Assembly (NCBI GenBank): GCA_024734495.1
Contig: JALMQS010000075.1
Location: forward strand, 5,316,832 to 5,380,831
Direction: 5' to 3'
Length of the DNA stretch: 64,000 nucleotides
Source: Forficula auricularia
Lineage: Eukaryota > Arthropoda > Insecta > Dermaptera > Forficulidae
Under the pieces are notes generated by a model. The model ran no database searches. It had not been told where the DNA came from and saw nothing but the letters and a program-made list of their open reading frames with translations. Below, one piece after another: positions 1 through 10,300 of the stretch (positions are counted from its first letter, which is position 1; the number at the start of each line of letters is the position of its first letter). A program made the translations under genes and the position numbers.

Positions 1-2783
1 CTCATATTTATCGGCCGGGCAAAAATGTCGATAAAGAAATATATGGAGATGATTTGGACACAATTATCAAATCTAAAAAGTGAGTATTCAATTTTTATTT
101 ATTTAATACTGAGGTTAGTTTGAAAGACACTGGTCTAAAATTTATTGGAAACTTTTTTTTATTAATTAAACAATTAAATATTCCAGCGCCTCCCAATCGA
201 TCGCAGACCCCAAAGATCGAAAATAATTTTCTCTTCACCCGGGGCGCGACCACAACGAGGCCGTGTAAAGACAATTAATAACAAATTTTAAATTTAGGGA
301 ACGAAGAAAAGATTATTTTTATTATAGACAAAAGGATCAGCCGGGGCTCGAATAGCTTAGTGGATATAGGAGCTAAAGCTCTTATGACAAAGCATTGCAA
401 AGATCCCGGGTTCGAGCCCCGGCTGATCCTTTTGTCTATAATAAAAATAATCTTTTCTTCGTTCGCTAAATTTAAAATTTTCTTTTTATATTTTTAACCG
501 ATCTTTGTGAGGATCTTCAATCCTTCAGGGTCTGTCTATAACAATTAAATTAATTATTACTATAGTTTCGAGGGCTTTGCCCTCTTCACCAGTCTATTAC
601 AATTGATTCACAAGAATTAATGTCTACATTTACTGAAGGAGACAATAAAAGAGTGTGTCTTCTGCTGAAATTATACATTTTATTTATTTATAACGAGACT
701 ATAGTTTCGAGGGCTTTGGCCTCTTCATCAGTCTATTACAATTGATTCACATTAATTAATTGTAATAGACTGGCAAAGCCCTCGAAACTATAGTCTCGTT
801 ATAAATAAATAAAATGTATAATTCCAGCAGAAGACACACTCTTTATTGTCTCCTTCAGTAAATGTAGACATTAATTCCTGTGAATCAATTGTAATAGACT
901 GGTGAAGAGGGCAAAGCCCTCAAACTATAGTCTCGTTATAATTATAATTTATAATTCCAGCAGAAGACACACTATTGTCTCCTTCAATATATAAAAATTC
1001 TGCTACCCTCGGCACAAAAACTTTCAATTTAATTGAGTGGATATTGATGAAGCAGTCCAAAAAAAGAAGATAATTTATACTATCTTTTTATTCATAAACC
1101 GACCTTTTGAGGCTATTCTCTCCTTCAGGGTTTTGAAAAGTCAGTCTTTTTACTTTTTTTTTTTGGTCTGCCCCATCAATATCCACTCGATTTCACTCAT
1201 CAGTCCGTCTCCAAAAATTACTTCAATCTTATTAATAATTTATTTGCAACGAAATTTTCTCTGGAGAGAGACGGACTGGTAGGATTTTAATTGAAAGTAA
1301 TGGACCCAGAGGTAGTGAGGAAAGAAAAAATTAACACATATAAAATAAGGTGTAATTTATTGGAATCCTTCCTCCTTTCCTTTCAAACCGACGGTTTCGG
1401 AGGATTTCTCCTTCTTCAGGGTTTCAAAGGGTCAATGAATGAAACAAATAAAATGCTCTCTTCTCTCCACAGTAGTGTTCAAAAACTTTCTTCATTTGTA
1501 ACAAAAGGCATAGAAAGACAAAATTTTTTTTCCTTCTTTTCTTAATTAGATGGCTAAATGGCTTTTGAATCTAATATATATAGACCAAACCCCTCCCATA
1601 GGTGCGCATCTGTCATGGGAGGGGTTTGGTCTATATATATTAGATTCAAAAGCCATTTAGCCATCTAACTAAGAAAAGAAGGAAAAAAAATTTTGTCTTT
1701 CTATGCCTTCTGTTACAAATGAAGAAAGTTTTTGAACACTACTGTGGAGAGAAGAAGGAAACATTTTATTTGTTTCATTCATTGACCCTTTGAAACCCTG
1801 AAGAAGGAGGGAAAAATCCTCCGAAACGTCGGTTTGAAAGGAAAGGAGGAAGGATTCCAATAAATTACACCTTATTTTATATGTGTTAATTTTTTCTTTC
1901 CTCACTACCTCTGGGCTGCCTTCCATTACTTTCAATTAATAATTTATCTTTATAAAAGAATTGTACAGTGGTACCTTGAGATACGAATTTAATTCGTTCT
2001 GTGATCATCGTCGTATGGCAAAAAAATCGTATCTCAAAGCAATTTTTCCCATTTAAAATAATGTAATATATATTAATGCGTTCTAGCGATATGAAACTAA
2101 CCAAAAACACAGTTAAATTACACATAATTTACACAATTTGTATATAGATAAACGAGTAATAATACACATAATGTTTATTAATTTGTTTATTAATATATTA
2201 ATAACACACAATGTTTATTAATCATCACTTTAACGTCCGGCCTTTTTGGCCTCACTTTCCTGACTTTCACTGCGTGAGACTTTCATAAGGTAACGATCAA
2301 GAGAGGTCTGTTTCTGCCTTCTTTTTAAAATGTTACGAAAGAATGTGAGACACCTATCATCAAATAAGGCACATCGCAAATTCGTATCTCAAATTTTTCG
2401 TTGTATGTCGAGGTATAAATTTTAGAATATTTCATGTTGTATCTCAAAACATTCGTATGTTAGGACATTCGTATCTCAAGGTACCACTGTATTTATTTTT
2501 ATATATAAATACAATCAATTAATTAATTATTTTTCCAGCTTAAAATTCTGAATAATAATAAAAATGTTTTTTCTCCAACAGTTTTGTTCCTGATAAAGAA
2601 TTCAGCGGGACGACCCATTCAGCGCCGCGAGACGGGCCTGTAGCCTTTGAGAAAGACGAGGATCCGTTCGGATTGGATCAGTTTTTGACCCAGGCTAAGC
2701 GAGCAAGTAAACGGCCCAAGGATGGGGACCGGGATACCCGCAGGGGGGCCGACGACAGGGACAAGAAGAAGAGACGTGACTAG
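1..2783 (+). CDS. SNW1: SNW1/SKIP (Bx42), C-terminal exons, 5' truncated by window edge
   Basis: SNW1 is a nuclear spliceosome component and transcriptional co-regulator. Two exons are visible: 3-79 (plus two bases of a split codon at 1-2), encoding IYRPGKN and IYGDDLD, then donor GTGAGT at 80; and 2582-2783 after acceptor CAACAG, encoding FVPDKEFSG, FEKDEDPFGLDQFL and a basic KKKRRD end before TAG at 2781-2783. These blocks match the conserved SNW1 C-terminus (family knowledge). The codon split across the junction restores the frame. The intron (80-2581) is filled with ribozyme repeats and a pogo/mariner-like MITE. The last exon is clearly richer in G+C than its surroundings. The N-terminal SNW domain lies upstream of the window. 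High confidence. Confidence 0.95.
160..480 (+). repeat. tRNA-like SINE-type unit flanked by inverted arms
   Basis: A segment at about 352-425 has a pol III A-box-like stretch (TAGCTTAGTGG) and a B-box-like stretch (GGGTTCGAGCCCC), as in tRNA-derived SINEs. It is embedded in a long inverted repeat: the arm at about 297-350 (ending GGATCAGCCGGGGCTCGAA) is repeated in reverse at about 412-465. A related copy is at 53275-53830. It lies within the SNW1 intron. No complete tRNA cloverleaf is evident, so this is a retroposon relic rather than a tRNA gene. Confidence 0.6.
540..985. repeat. Cluster of hammerhead-bearing repeats in both orientations
   Basis: At least four related copies of a roughly 100-bp unit containing CCCTCGAAACTATAGTC lie in opposite orientations (560-620, 690-750, 760-830 and 880-960). 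They share the flank with ACACACTCTTTATTGTCTCC. The copy at 697-735 on the minus strand keeps a full hammerhead core; the others carry core changes (CTGGTGA, or CTC-AAAC in place of CTC-GAAAC). It is probably a Penelope-like terminal repeat remnant (inference). Confidence 0.55.
697..735 (-). ncRNA. Hammerhead ribozyme motif (ACTATAGTC family)
   Basis: On the minus strand, CTGATGA (731-725) is followed by stem-loop AGAGGCC-AAA-GCCCTC, with one stem II mismatch, then GAAA (708-705) and ACTATAGTC ending in the cleavage-type triplet GTC (699-697). These are the conserved elements of a hammerhead. It is one of several copies of the family also seen at 21805, 22280 and 24731. Confidence 0.6.
1386..1423 (-). 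ncRNA. Hammerhead-like motif, left arm
   Basis: The minus strand reads CTGAAGA (1419-1413), stem II GGAG...CTCC, GAAAC (1398-1394), then CGTCGG, which has one extra base before GTC relative to the right arm. The core is present but junction spacing is altered, so activity is uncertain. Confidence 0.5.
1793..1836 (+). ncRNA. Hammerhead ribozyme motif, intact core
   Basis: CTGAAGA (1798-1804), stem II GGAGG-GAAAAAT-CCTCC, GAAAC (1823-1827) and GTC (1828-1830) follow in the hammerhead order, with a very short stem III as in hammerheads described from Penelope-like elements and retrozymes. Stem I can form between ACC just before CTG and GGT just after GTC. One of the best formed in the window. 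Confidence 0.75.
1966..2489. mobile_element. pogo/mariner-like MITE (CAGTGGTACC ends)
   Basis: Terminal inverted repeats begin CAGTGGTACCTTGAGATACG at 1966 and mirror at 2489 (CGTATCTCAAGGTACCACTG), flanked by TA on both sides as expected for Tc1/mariner/pogo target duplication. The 524-bp interior has no transposase frame and holds degenerate internal copies of the end motif. Sits in the SNW1 intron. Non-autonomous. Confidence 0.75.
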
Positions 2784-2825
2784 TAAATCCCTCGACCCCC
2801 CCCAGCCCCCACTGTCATTGTGTAT

Positions 2826-3001
2826 AATAAATTTTCCAAGATAATTTAAAATAGAAATAGTTACCTTACATTACTTCTCTGAATGCTGTAATTAATTATT
2901 TTATAAAAAAAACTATCGTATATATGTAAATAATCAAAATTTGAAATTATTACCCTAAAAAAAAGCAATTTTTGTATGCAGATGAAAATTCCATGAATAA
3001 A
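2826..3001 (+). other. SNW1: SNW1 3'UTR polyadenylation signals
   Basis: AATAAA hexamers occur at 2826-2831 and 2996-3001, 43 and 213 bases after the SNW1 stop codon. Either could direct 3'-end formation. No transcript evidence is available. Confidence 0.5.
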
Positions 3002-3106
3002 CATTTTTTATAATAAATAAATTATTTTTTGGTCATCAGATTTATGATTTGGAAGTGTTGTTTTTAAATTTTATTTTTATTGTTTATTATCCTCTCTAAT
3101 ATTTTG

Positions 3107-3240
3107 ACGAGGGGTGAACCGCGATTGGAATTAGGTGTACAGGTCTATGGAATTCATTAGATAATGCCTCTTCATCTATTGTCTTCTACTTGGAAGTGGA
3201 AGTAGGCGTACACGATATTAGGTCGCGGTTCACCCCTCGT
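3107..3240. mobile_element. Short MITE with ACGAGGGGTGAACCGCGA ends
   Basis: Inverted ends ACGAGGGGTGAACCGCGA (3107) and TCGCGGTTCACCCCTCGT (ending 3240) bound about 134 bp. A fragment of the same end (GGGTGAACCGCGACCTAATAT) is at 8178-8198. The 3241-3660 interval downstream is AT-rich with nothing recognised. Confidence 0.6.
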
Positions 3241-3672
3241 ACTTGGGTATCCTAACCCGAAAAACAAATAAATATAACCTTTCCAAATCACAAAACTGTA
3301 TATTTTGATTTTTTTTTCTTCTCTTTGTTTTATATTAATTATAATTAAAATGACATTATATTTAAATTGTAATGTAAACGATATTAATGTATAAGTACGT
3401 ATATGAAATAAGTTCATATTATAAATTAAAGTTTTATAAATAATATATTTTTATTTATTTATTCCTTATCTTAATATATATTTTCGCCAAGTAAGAAAAT
3501 TTTAAAATATATAATAATTGGGTGGGTACATGGGCATATACATGTACCCAAAGCCAAAAAACGAAACATTTTCCGTCATTATAATAAATAATAATTATAA
3601 AATCCTGTTTCCGCTGTATAATAAAGCTTAGATAAGTTATAAGATAGTTATTGGCGTGGCATTTCTTAGAGA

Positions 3673-3810
3673 TACAATCGACTCTCGATAATTCGAAATC
3701 CAAGGGACTACAAGAAAAATTCGAATTATCGAGACTTTGAATTATTAAGAAGTTTGAATTATCAATAGGAAAGAAAAAAATTCGAATTATTAAGAGTTTT
3801 TATTATATTT
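3673..3810. repeat. Repeated CTCGATAATTCGAA block
   Basis: Several direct and inverted copies of the ATTCGAATTATCGAG / CTCGATAATTCGAA motif occur here. This resembles the termini of pogo/Tigger-type elements, but only one end is evident, so it is a fragment at best. Confidence 0.35.
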
Positions 3811-3841
3811 TTGAAAATATGTATGAGCTTACATAAATTTG

Positions 3842-4015
3842 ATAGTACCTGGAGCCACCGAGCGATGCACGGTAACCAAATTAAAAAAAATACAAATATA
3901 TATAATACACGCCCCCCCCCCCCCAAAACCACGCACCTCGTCCCCACCACTGCATCCACACCGCACCCACCCCCACCCACCCCGCACCCAGTTTTTGCAT
4001 TTCTAGCTTTCTAGG
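3842..4015 (-). mobile_element. Helitron-like 3' end fragment
   Basis: In minus orientation this ends with a hairpin and CAGGTACT (GGTTACCGTGCATCGCTCGG, then TGGCTCCAGGTACT), preceded by a G-rich tract. The same terminus recurs at 17413, 35157, 41617, 50408, 55782 and 62454. Only the 3' part is present. Confidence 0.5.
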
Positions 4016-4084
4016 GGTCCACATATTATGTGTAGATTTCTTTCATTTGACCTATTCTTGAGGTCGACAAAATTTTTGTTCATA

Positions 4085-6660
4085 AAAAGTCCATGAATAT
4101 TAAATTGGCAGGAAGGAGAGTAAACTCCTTCCTGTTCGCTCCTGGTGCCCAGATACAAATTTTGAAAATTTTAAGAAAATGAATAGTAAACTCTTGATTT
4201 CAAGCTCTAATTGGCTCACTGTAATTAATAATACTGTCTTCATGTTGCTGGTATCCGGATACAAATTTTAAAAATTAAAAAAAAAATCAATCGTCAAGGT
4301 TCCACTTGGCTCGCTAAAAGACTAGCTTCATTGCCGGGAAGGAAAATAAACTCCTGTTCGCTCCTGGTTTCCGGATACAAATTTTAAGAAAGTCAATCGT
4401 TAAAGTTTATAACCAGGCTCCACTTGGCTCGCTAAAAGACTGGCTTCAATGCCGGGGAGGAAAATAGTCTCCTGTTCGCTCCTACTATCCGGATACAAAT
4501 TTTAAAAATTTTAAGAAAATGAATGTCAACTCTTAATTTTAGGCTACAATCGGCTCACTGTAATTTATAATACTGTCTTCATTTACGAGAATGAAAGTAC
4601 ACTCCTGTTCACTCCTGGTACCCGGATACATATTTTAAAAATTTCAATAAAATGAATGGTCATCTCTTTATTTAAGGCTCCACTTGGCTGGCTGTAAGAC
4701 TGGCTTCATTGCCTTCAGAAATTATACAGATTAAACAAAATATAGTCATTGATCTATTCGAAAACTCGTGATAGGAAAATGTTTTCATGAAACCATATGA
4801 AAACAAACGATGATTTGTGAAATGAAACTCGATTCTACTGCTGCTTACTGATTTCTTTCATTTCACTTACTCTTGAGATTGACAAAATTTTTGTTCATAA
4901 AAAGTCAATGAAAATTAAATTGGCTGGAAGGAAAGTACCCTCCTGTTCGCTCCTGGTACCCGGATACAAATTTTAAAAAAATAAAAATAAGATCAACCTT
5001 CAGTTTGCACAAGAAAATGAATTGTCAACTATTGATTCAAGCCACCAATTGGCTGACTGTAATTAATAATACTGTCTTCATTTACGAGAAGGAAAGTACA
5101 CTCCTGTTTGCTGCTGATATCCGGATACAAATTTTAAAAATTTTAAGAAAATCAATTCTCAACACTGGTTATAAACCAGGCTCCACTTGGCTCGCTGAAA
5201 GACTGGTACCATTGCCGGGAAGGAAATAAACTCCTATTCGCTCCTGGTATCCGGATAAAATTTTTGAAAATTTTAAGAAAATGAATAGTCAACTCTTGAT
5301 TTCAAGCTCACTGTAATTAATAATACTGTCTTTATTTGCTGCTGGTATCCGGATACAAATTTTTAAAAATTTAAAAATCAATCGTTTACAGTTATAAACC
5401 AGGCTCCACTTGGCTCGCTAAAAAACTGCCTTCGTTGCCGGGGAGGAAAATAGTCTCCTACTATCCGGATACAAATTTTAAAAATTTTAAGAAAATGAAT
5501 GGTCAACTCTTGATTTTAGGCTCCACTTGGCTCACAGTAATTTATAATACTGTCTTCATTTACGAGAATGAAAGCACTCCTGGAACACGGATACATATTT
5601 TAAAAATTTCAATAAAATGAATGGTCATCTCTTTATTTAAGGCTCCACTTGGCTCGCTGAAAGACTGGCTTCATTGCCAGGAAGGAAAATAGACTCCTGT
5701 TCCCCCCTGGTATCCTGATACAATTTTTAAAAATTTTAAGAAAATCAATCGTTAAAGTAGGGGTATATAACGAGGCTCCACTTGGCTGGCTGTAAGACTG
5801 GCTTCATTGCCTTCAGAAATTATACAAAATTATACAAAATTTTTCATGAAACCATATGAAAACAAACGATGATTTGTGAAATGGAACTCGATTCTACTGC
5901 TGCTTACTGATTTCTTTCATTTCACTTAACTCTTTAGATCGACAAAATTTTTGTTCACACAAACTCTATAAAAATTAAATTGGCTAGAAGGAAAGTACCC
6001 TCCTGTTCGCTCCTGGTGCCCGGATACAAATTTTAAAATTTTTTAGAATATAAATCGTTAACGCTGTAAGTTGCGTTGTAAACAACCTTAAGTTTGCTCA
6101 CTGTAAGACTGTATTCATTGCCAGCTGAAATTGTACAGATTAAAAAAATATATTCATTGATCTATTATAAAACTCGTGTAGAAAAAATTGTTTATGAAAC
6201 CATGAAATTAAAACTGGCGGAAAAGAGTACACTCCTGTTAGCTCATGGTGCCCGGATACAAATTTAAAATTTTTAAGAAAATCAATGGTCAACACTCATA
6301 ACCAGGCTCCACTTGGTTCGCTGAAAGACTGGCTTCAATGCCGGGGAGGAAAATAGACTCCTGTTCTCTCCTACTATCCGGATACAAATTTTAAAAATTT
6401 TAAGAAAATGAATTGTCAACTCTTGATTTCAAGCTACAATTGGCTCACTGTAATTAATAATACTGTCTTCATTTGCGAAAAGGAAAGTACACTCCTATAT
6501 GCTGCTGGTATCCGGATACAAATTTTAAATATTAAAAAAAAAAATCGTTAACGCTTATAATAAGGTTCCACTTGGCCCGCTAAAAGACTAGCTTCATTGC
6601 CGAGAAGGAAAATAAACTCCTGTTCGCTCCTGGTTTCCGGATACAAATTGACCACTTGAC
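4085..6660. repeat. Degenerate tandem repeat, units of roughly 115-135 bp
   Basis: About 16 occurrences of TCCGGATACAAATTTTAAAA are spaced through this block (near 4255, 4370, 4488, 4622, 4960, 5120, 5250, 5348, 5465, 6020, 6377 and 6645). Each is followed by AATTTTAAGAAAAT, a CTCCACTTGGCTCGCT segment and CTCCTGTTCGCTCCTGG. Units vary in length and some are rearranged, suggesting an old minisatellite/satellite array. No protein-coding signal is seen. Confidence 0.75.
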
Positions 6661-7330
6661 TTTACCATACAATCTGGCCCCTCATATTTAATATTTAATA
6701 AAATTATTTATAATCATGTAGGGAGGGAGTTTTTGCATTTTTAGATTACTCTGGGGCCACTGATTATGTATACAAAATTTGGTTGAGTTTGGTAAATGGC
6801 CAAGATTTTCATTTTTTAACCCCCCCCCCTTCTTCCACCTTCACATTTTGGGCGGTTAGTTTTTGTATTTTTAGACTTCTGGTGTCCCATTGAATATGTA
6901 TACAAAATTTGGTTGAGTTTGCTAAAATAGCCTAGATTTTTCATTTTTAACCCCCCCCCCTCCACCTTAATTTTGGGTCGATATGCACCAAAATCTAATC
7001 AGCTCTTAATCTCAATGGACCAAAACTACGTGTGAAATTTGGTTTCGATATTCACACTAGTTTTGAGCTAGCTTGTCCACAAAAATTTGGTAACGCACAG
7101 ACTAACAGACTAACAGACATTTTGACAAAACAATTATTATCTCGAAAAATATAATTTTTTCGGTGTTCTCTTATTTGAGCTTTTTTGTAGAGTGAAATGG
7201 CATGATTTCGCTCAATTTTTTTATCGAAATACATAGTTTCAGCCGTTTTTGAGATATTTCGAAAAAAAGAAGGAAAAAAACCAATTTTTTTCATGCATGA
7301 TTACATTACTTGACCATACTCTGTATGCTA
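6650..7330 (+). repeat. Dispersed repeat R1, copy 1
   Basis: A roughly 680-bp repeat runs from CTTGACTTTACCATACAATC to CTTGACCATACTCTGTATG. It has internal GAACCCCC-rich blocks and the phrase CACCAAAATCTAATCAGCTC. Related copies are at 14935-15120, 15295-15760, 16160-16440, 30236-30960 (minus) and 46962-47232. The ends are complementary (TTTACCATAC / GTATGGTAAA), which suggests a DNA transposon. It ends about 25 bases from the CCDC113 stop codon. Confidence 0.55.
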
Positions 7331-7354
7331 ATGTAAACATAGTAATAATACAGT

Positions 7355-10300
7355 TTAAATTTTTCTTTTATTTTCTCTAGTTAACCGTTTTAATGTTTCC
7401 ATACATGTTTGTAAAGCAATCTCTTGTATATGCGTTTTGACGATTCCATTTTTTAAATCTCTCTTCAATTCGAAAAGATGATTTTTCGCCTGGGCATATT
7501 CTTCAACTGAACGGACCACAAAACGCATAGTTTTTAATTTCAAATCATAATATTCTCTTCTTTTTTGTATCACTTCATGATCAGCACGTTTTTCTTTTTT
7601 ATGTAAAATTTTAATTTTATTTTTTCTTCTTTCAATTGTCGATTTCAAATTATTGATCTCTTTCACTTGGCTTAACATTCGATTTTTATGATATGTTAAT
7701 TGAAGATTCGTTTTACCTGTATAACAATTTTTATTATTATCAAAACATTTTTGTATTTTACTTATAGGTTTATACTTTAAATGATTATATATACCGAGTG
7801 AGTTTTTTATCTTGAGTCTTATAACTCAAATACAATGCATTATATGAAAAAAAGTTTCAAATAAAAGTTTATTTATATCAAGGGGGAAACCGAAGGGTCC
7901 CAGACTGAAGGGAATATTGCAGCAATGTTGCGAACCTTGCACAATATTGGCAATATTGCAGCAACATTAAAGTGGCAAACATTGAAATGGTAATATTGCA
8001 GCAACATTGCAGTGACAATATTGAAATGGCAAGATTGCAGCAACATTAGCAATATTGCTGCAAGGTTCCTGCAAGGTTCAGAGGCGGACATAGAAATATT
8101 GCTGCGACATTGCTGCAAGATTCGTTCAAGGTTTAATAATGCAATGTGATATTGTTGCAACATTCATTTATGTCTGGGGTGAACCGCGACCTAATATTTT
8201 TTTTTTTTTTTATAATGATACTGATACAAGAAGAAGTTGCACCAAGAAGGAACAACCTCTGAAGTCCGTGGTGGACTCTTGTAACGTGAAGATAAGGGGA
8301 GATTTAGGGATTGGGTATCAGTCGAAGGTATCTGTGGATGCTGGTCTTGAAAGATTGAAGGTTATAAGTAGCTGGAAAGACGGTCGGGGGAAGAGAGTTC
8401 CAGTCTCTAGATGTCATAGGGATAAATGAATTGGCGAATGCGTTTGTTCGATTAGTATCTAGTTTAAGTGCGTAGGGGTGTTGAATTTTAGAAAATCGTG
8501 TATTTCGGGCAAATGAAGCCTTTGGCGGGATTATCGATTTTATTTCGTCAGAACAAAAGCCATGGTAATATCTATAAAAAAGGGAAAGGGCGGAGACAGA
8601 TCTACGATGGGCTAGGGAGTCGAGAGTGTCAGTTAATGTAGGATCGCCTATCAGTCTGATAGCTCGCCTCTGAATTGCATCTAAGGTATTAAGAGAATAC
8701 TTGGAGGCTCCTCTCCACAAATGCGAGCAATATTCAAGACAGGGGCGAATTTGAGCCTTGTATAATATAAGGAGTTGAGTGGGGGTGAAAAATCGTTTGG
8801 TTCGGAAAAGAAAGCCAAGCTTACATGCTGCAGCTTTTGCTACTGAGATAATATGGTCATTCCAAGAGAGGTCAGAACCTAAGGTGACACCTAACATTGA
8901 TATTTTATTACGGAATTCCAATGAGCTCGAATCAAAGGAAATGTCCGGAAGGTTCCTATCTGCGCGCCTAGAAATTAGGCAGCATTGTGTTTTGCCAGCA
9001 TTAAAGTTTACCAAGTTGTGAGATCCCCATTTTTTAAGCATGGTTAAATCTGAATTTATTGAGGAGGCTATGTTTGCGCGATTGTCTAGTAAGGATTGAG
9101 CGTTGTGGAGGGTGCTATCGTCAGCGTAACAATGTATTGGATTGGAGGGCAGATTTAATAGGTCATTAATATAGATAATAAAGAGCGTGGGAGAGATGAC
9201 TGAGCCCTGAGGAACTCCAGCATTAGTATTAAAGGACGAGGATGATATTCCGTCAACCTCGACTTTAATAGAGCGGTTTGAGAGAAAGCTCTCAAGCAAC
9301 TTGCAGAAGCTCGGGGGGAGGCCAAATGCAGGTGTATTGGCAAGAAGATTTTTGTGCCAGACTTGATCGAAGGCCTTTGAAATGTCTAAGCCTATTACGA
9401 GAGTCTCTTTACCAGTCTCTAGTGCTTTATTCCAAATATGAGTTATAAATGTTAAAATATCGCCGGTAGACCGATATTGTCTAAAACCGTATTGACTATC
9501 ATGGATTAGTTTATTAGATTCTAAATGGTGAAGAACTTGCTCATTAATGATTTTTTCCATGATTTTAGAAAGAACCGAAGTTATGGCGATCGGACGATAA
9601 TTGGCTACATTTGAAGGATCTCCTTTTTTTTTTAATTGGTTGAATTCTTGCTGTTTTCCAGCTCTCCGGAAATGAGCCAGTGGTATATGAAAGTTTGAAA
9701 ATTTTTGAGAGAATAGGAGCAAGTTCAGGCGCGCAATTTTTGATTATACTGGTGGGAATGTTGTCTGGGCCAGCGGCTGAATTAACATTTAGGTTTTTTA
9801 TTTCTTTTAAATGATGTTGACCATTTTTCGATTTTTTAAATTTCATTGGACTTTATTATAAGGTGATGTAAATAATTGTATATTCGTATGTTGTCTCATT
9901 TTAAATTTGTATATATATGTATGTGTGTGTTGTGTGATCGAGCTTTTTATCATTGTTCTGTACAAACTGATGGAGTCGGCACATTGGTGGGGGAGTGGGT
10001 GAGTACTTTTTTGACACCTGTAATTATAACAACTCACTGACTTGCCTATTGTGTGGTCCCACAGTTTCCACTGAGGAAGAGATGCTGAGAACGCTCTCGA
10101 AATATTTGGAATAACCATTTGAAAATCAAAATAAATTACTGGAAAGAAGCAAATTCAGTTTATTTATCCTAACAATAAAAAAAAAAAAAAATAATAATTA
10201 AGATTTTTTGAGATTTAATTGATTCATGTATTTTGTTTATTAGATGTCTTATAAAAAATAGTTCTTATGAAAGTTGCTCAGTTTTTTTTTCTAGATTAAG

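Larger units (their letters stand above)
1258..1945. repeat. Large palindrome of two hammerhead-bearing arms
   Basis: The arms at about 1276-1600 and 1615-1940 are near-identical in inverted orientation, so the two strands give almost the same short open frames. The centre (about 1547-1670) is a near-perfect hairpin with arms of roughly 52 bases ending in AGACCAAACCCCTCCCA. Each arm contains a CTGAAGA...GAAAC hammerhead. The structure resembles head-to-head Penelope-like terminal repeats. The open frames across it are not credible genes. Confidence 0.75.

Noticed and set aside
352..430. tRNA gene
   Set aside because: A- and B-box-like motifs are present but there is no convincing acceptor stem or anticodon arm; it is repeated elsewhere as a SINE unit.
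1291..1935. Two similar 84-88 residue frames on opposite strands
   Set aside because: They are the two arms of the hammerhead palindrome; the similarity is due to the inverted repeat, not protein conservation.
3762..4014. Proline-rich/glycine-rich frames
   Set aside because: Produced by the C-run and CCACCC tract in a Helitron-like 3' end.
4085..6660. Coding repeats (frames of 60-74 residues)
   Set aside because: Frames are short and shift between repeat units; the periodicity is not a multiple of three.
7890..8165. CRISPR-like array
   Set aside because: Repeats are imperfect, palindromic and lack regular unique spacers; the genome is eukaryotic.
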